Positions 61,569 to 64,000 of a stretch of 64,000 nt of DNA are shown here, piece by piece. A program made the position numbers and the translations under genes. The DNA is taken from the NCBI GenBank assembly GCA_964390465.1, contig CAYMIJ010000005.1, positions 124,001 to 188,000 of the forward strand, given 5' to 3'. This stretch comes from JADZAI01 sp964390465. Its GTDB lineage: Bacteria; Pseudomonadota; Alphaproteobacteria; Micropepsales; Micropepsaceae. Position 1 is the stretch's first letter; each line of letters starts with the position of its first letter. The notes below the pieces were generated by a model. The model saw nothing but the letters and a program-made list of their open reading frames with translations. It was not told the origin of the DNA and made no database searches.

Positions 61569-62699
61569 GTGGCGGGCGCCGAAATCGACTATTACGAATT
61601 GCTTGAGGTGGAGCGCGGAGCGGACGATGCCACGATCAAGTCGTCGTACCGCAAGCTGGCGATGCGCTGGCACCCGGATAAGAACCCCGGCGATGCCGAA
61701 GCCGAAGCACGATTCAAGGCTATCAGCGAGGCTTACGATTGCCTGAAGGATCCACAGAAGCGCGCAGCCTATGACCGGTTCGGCCATGCGGCCTTCCAGA
61801 ATGGCGGCATGGGTGGTGGCGCCGGATCCGGTGGCGGTTTCTCCGACTTGGGTGACATTTTCGAGACGATCTTTGGTAGTGCCTTCGGTGGCGGTGGCCG
61901 CCAGCAGGCGCGGCGCGGCGCGGACCTGCGCTATGATCTAGAGGTCAGCCTCGAGGAAGCCTTCCACGGCAAGCAAGCCCAGATCGAAATTGAAGTCGCG
62001 GCCAATTGCCAGCCGTGCAACGGTTCAGGCAGCGAGCCAGGAACCGGAACGCGGCGTTGCAACCTGTGCGGCGGGCATGGTCAGGTTCGGGCCCAGCAGG
62101 GCTTCTTCATGGTTGAGCGGACCTGCCCGACCTGTCACGGCCGCGGCGAGGTGATCGAAAAGCCCTGTCGCAAGTGCGGCGGGGAAGGGCGAGTTGACCA
62201 ACCACAAACGCTTGACGTTACAATTCCACCGGGCGTCGATACCGGCACCCGGATCCGCCTGGGCGGCAAGGGTGAGGCGGGCCCATTCGGGGCGCCGGCC
62301 GGTGACCTGTACATTTTCGTCCACGTTCGCCGCCATGCGGTGTTTGAGCGTGATGGTACGACGCTGCTGACTCGTGTGCCGATCAGCTTCACCACTGCGG
62401 CACTGGGCGGGGAGATTGAATTGCCTGGCATCGATGGTGAGCGCCACACCGTGCCGATCCCGGCCGGAATCCAATCGGGCAAGCAGCTCCGCCGTCGCGG
62501 TGCAGGCATGCCAGTGCTGCAAGGACGCGGGCGCGGGGACCTGGTGATGGAAATCATGGTCGAAACGCCGACCAAGCTCACCGCCCGGCAAAAAGAACTG
62601 CTGCGCGAGCTTCAGGATACCGAGACTGGTGATGAATGTCCGGAATCCAAAGGCTTCTTTGATAAGCTCAAGGAAGCCTGGAGCGATCTGACCGATTAG
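61569..62699 (+). CDS. dnaJ: Molecular chaperone DnaJ (Hsp40)
   Basis: This 376-residue protein starts at a GTG. The J domain has DYYELLEVERGADDATIKSS and the HPD motif RWHPDKNPG (about 36-44). A Gly/Phe-rich region follows (GGGAGSGGGFSD). The zinc domain has four repeats: CQPCNGSG, CNLCGGHG, CPTCHGRG and CRKCGGEG. The C-terminal domain ends with GECPES-like DECPESKGFFDKL. The zinc repeats are complete. It follows dnaK with only the REP-like element between them. The J-domain start differs from the usual alphaproteobacterial KRDYYEVLGV and fits sphingomonads, as I recall. Confidence 0.96.
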   Translation: MAGAEIDYYELLEVERGADDATIKSSYRKLAMRWHPDKNPGDAEAEARFKAISEAYDCLKDPQKRAAYDRFGHAAFQNGGMGGGAGSGGGFSDLGDIFETIFGSAFGGGGRQQARRGADLRYDLEVSLEEAFHGKQAQIEIEVAANCQPCNGSGSEPGTGTRRCNLCGGHGQVRAQQGFFMVERTCPTCHGRGEVIEKPCRKCGGEGRVDQPQTLDVTIPPGVDTGTRIRLGGKGEAGPFGAPAGDLYIFVHVRRHAVFERDGTTLLTRVPISFTTAALGGEIELPGIDGERHTVPIPAGIQSGKQLRRRGAGMPVLQGRGRGDLVMEIMVETPTKLTARQKELLRELQDTETGDECPESKGFFDKLKEAWSDLTD

Positions 62700-64000
62700 C
62701 TTTCGATGGCCTGAACTTCTGCCCTGATCCGTTCGATTAGATTGGGGTCCGCTTGCAAACGCGCTTCCTCTTCTTCCAGGATTGTGAGGAACGCTTCCCG
62801 TTTTAGGGCGATGAGCTCGTCTGGTTCAACGATACTACCGGCGGGCAGGGCGGAGGCGACAAGATCGATCATGCGCTCGGCTCCATGCAGGCGTCCCCAC
62901 AGGTAATCGTTCTCACGGTAGGCGCGGCTGAAGAAGGCACCGAAGTTATAGAACTCTACCCCGCGTAGCGTCTCGGCCGCACCGCCGGCTCGAATAGACG
63001 GGCAATCATTGGGCGAAATCCGGTCAACCTTGGCTGGGTCAAGTTCATTGATGTTTTCGCCGCGCAACAGCGGCAGGGTAGCCGTGTCGTAAAACGGGAA
63101 ACCAAGATAGGTTAGCAGGATCCGCCTCCGCAATTCGCGGGGCAGGGGCTTCAGAGCCGCCAGCAGCAGACCTTCTGCTTGCACGTCAAGGTCAGCCAGT
63201 CCGCGCTTCTCGGCCATTGTTGCCAAGACTGGTGCAGGATCTTCAAACACCTTGCGCGCCAAGGGCAGAAAGTCCTGGCCCAGGAAAGCTGCACCCTCTC
63301 GCTCAAAGTAAAGCCCCAGCGCGCGGTAGACTGCATCGCGGGCATCTTCGCGGGCACGGGGATGCTCACTATCAATGTCGTCCCAGTCCTCGGACAGCCG
63401 CCGGGCAAGATGGCGCAGACGGCGTATGCGGTAGCCAAGATCGTGATCGCGGAAAAACGCGACCGCTTCCATTGATGCCCCGCCTTTGATCGCAGCGAGT
63501 TGGTCAAATCCCATCGCGTCTAGCCAGGATTTGAGATGCCGCTCCAAGCCGCTCGCCGACGGACAAATGTCTGGCGCTGCGGCGTGGATCGTATGGGCCA
63601 GGTCCTTGACGATGGCGGTGAATTTGATTTGTCCGTAGCCGTGGTAGGCATATCCTGCCCCAATGGCTGCAGCGTCTTGCGCTTTTTTTCGCCAGGCGGT
63701 CAGGCGCCGCTGGCTGGGCCACTCAAACAGCAGGGTACGGCCGAATAATCGCTCGACGGCGTCTTCGACATCCGGTCGGAGCGCATCAACCACCCGCTTC
63801 AATTCATCCAACTCCCGCGAACGTTCGGCAATTGTCTCTAGATTGTCGCGCACGGGCTGTTCACGCGGAATTGATGACAGCGACCCAAAGATCACCGAGA
63901 AGAACCCTGGTGGGCGTGGGTCGTTGCGCCGCATGCCGCCCACCCGGTCGGGGTGAGGGTCAACATAGACAAAGCGCCGGTCAACCTCTCGCTGGGCGGG
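62696..64000 (-). CDS. Patatin-like protein, C-terminal part (cut by window edge)
   Basis: The open frame runs through the right edge, so the start lies outside; 434 residues remain. The visible edge reads AQREVDRRFVYVDPHPDRV, a segment found near the end of the patatin lipase domain in DUF3376-type proteins. The rest matches the DUF3376 C-terminal domain: PPGFFSVIFGSLSSIPREQP, ERSRELDELKRVV, YLGFPFYDTATLPLL and FGAFFSRAYRENDYLWGRL. The catalytic Ser/Asp half would be outside the window. A phospholipase role is inferred. It converges on dnaJ with a 4-nt overlap. Confidence 0.85.
   Translation of the reverse strand, partial: PAQREVDRRFVYVDPHPDRVGGMRRNDPRPPGFFSVIFGSLSSIPREQPVRDNLETIAERSRELDELKRVVDALRPDVEDAVERLFGRTLLFEWPSQRRLTAWRKKAQDAAAIGAGYAYHGYGQIKFTAIVKDLAHTIHAAAPDICPSASGLERHLKSWLDAMGFDQLAAIKGGASMEAVAFFRDHDLGYRIRRLRHLARRLSEDWDDIDSEHPRAREDARDAVYRALGLYFEREGAAFLGQDFLPLARKVFEDPAPVLATMAEKRGLADLDVQAEGLLLAALKPLPRELRRRILLTYLGFPFYDTATLPLLRGENINELDPAKVDRISPNDCPSIRAGGAAETLRGVEFYNFGAFFSRAYRENDYLWGRLHGAERMIDLVASALPAGSIVEPDELIALKREAFLTILEEEEARLQADPNLIERIRAEVQAIES

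Overview
The window is a 64 kb piece of an alphaproteobacterial chromosome of moderately high GC. The evidence is gene content and order: a Caulobacter-style flp-cpaABCDEF (Tad) pilus locus, a small SRP RNA just ahead of dnaX-ybaB-recR, the rpmH-rnpA-yidD-yidC-engB-argB string, an ActS/ActR (RegB/RegA) pair next to mmcB, an OlsB-type acyltransferase, and regulatory motifs that fit CtrA, EcfG and RpoH. The genus cannot be fixed from sequence alone. The last ~3 kb (dnaJ and a patatin-like protein) look sphingomonad-like to me and may not match the rest.

Layout. 1-10.0 kb: Tad pilus. On the minus strand lie flp pilin, cpaA (prepilin peptidase), cpaB, cpaC (secretin), cpaD, cpaE and a cpaF cut by the window edge. 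A second cluster holds a secretin-N-like protein, a vWA-containing TadG and two TadE-like pseudopilins. 10.0-11.0 kb: a secreted Pro/Ala-tailed protein and a mono-haem lipocytochrome. 11.0-15.7 kb: nudC, SRP RNA, dnaX-ybaB-recR and a secreted cyclophilin. 15.7-25.1 kb: a tyrosine phosphatase, a nitroreductase, a large diiron ferritin-like protein behind a tandem operator, mmcB, actR-actS, phaZ, a mannose-1-phosphate guanylyltransferase and a GT25 glycosyltransferase. 25.2-28.8 kb: tRNA-Gln(TTG), a small operon with a ribbon-helix-helix-like protein, an M13 metallopeptidase and a secreted hypothetical.

29.0-38.6 kb: the rpmH to argB operon, a 2-hydroxyacid dehydrogenase, def-fmt-truA, murI and dapE. 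38.6-42.3 kb: an ABM monooxygenase, an EcfG-promoted YqjD-like protein, mtnB-mtnD-mtnC of methionine salvage and the OlsB-like acyltransferase. 42.4-50.7 kb: an AmpG-like permease, a hybrid histidine kinase, a secreted hypothetical, yifB/comM, a DedA protein, gshB and yraN. 50.7-57.3 kb: rsmI diverging from a LppC/LpoA-type lipoprotein, then hemW-rdgB-rph and hrcA-grpE. 57.4-64.0 kb: a YpfJ-type metallopeptidase, an NlpE-like lipoprotein, dnaK with an RpoH-type promoter, a REP-like element, dnaJ and the C-terminal part of a patatin-like protein.

Most of the window is housekeeping. I see no prophage, integrase, transposase, CRISPR array or defence island. The points worth a second look are mainly regulatory: a CtrA-like box before cpaA, paired TGAC-N6-GTCA operators before the diiron protein, a PhaR-like palindrome before phaZ, a palindrome over the promoter of the RHH operon, an exact EcfG promoter, a probably leaderless mtnB, and matched RpoH promoters at hrcA and dnaK with no CIRCE element. 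There is also a possible lineage break around dnaK/dnaJ.
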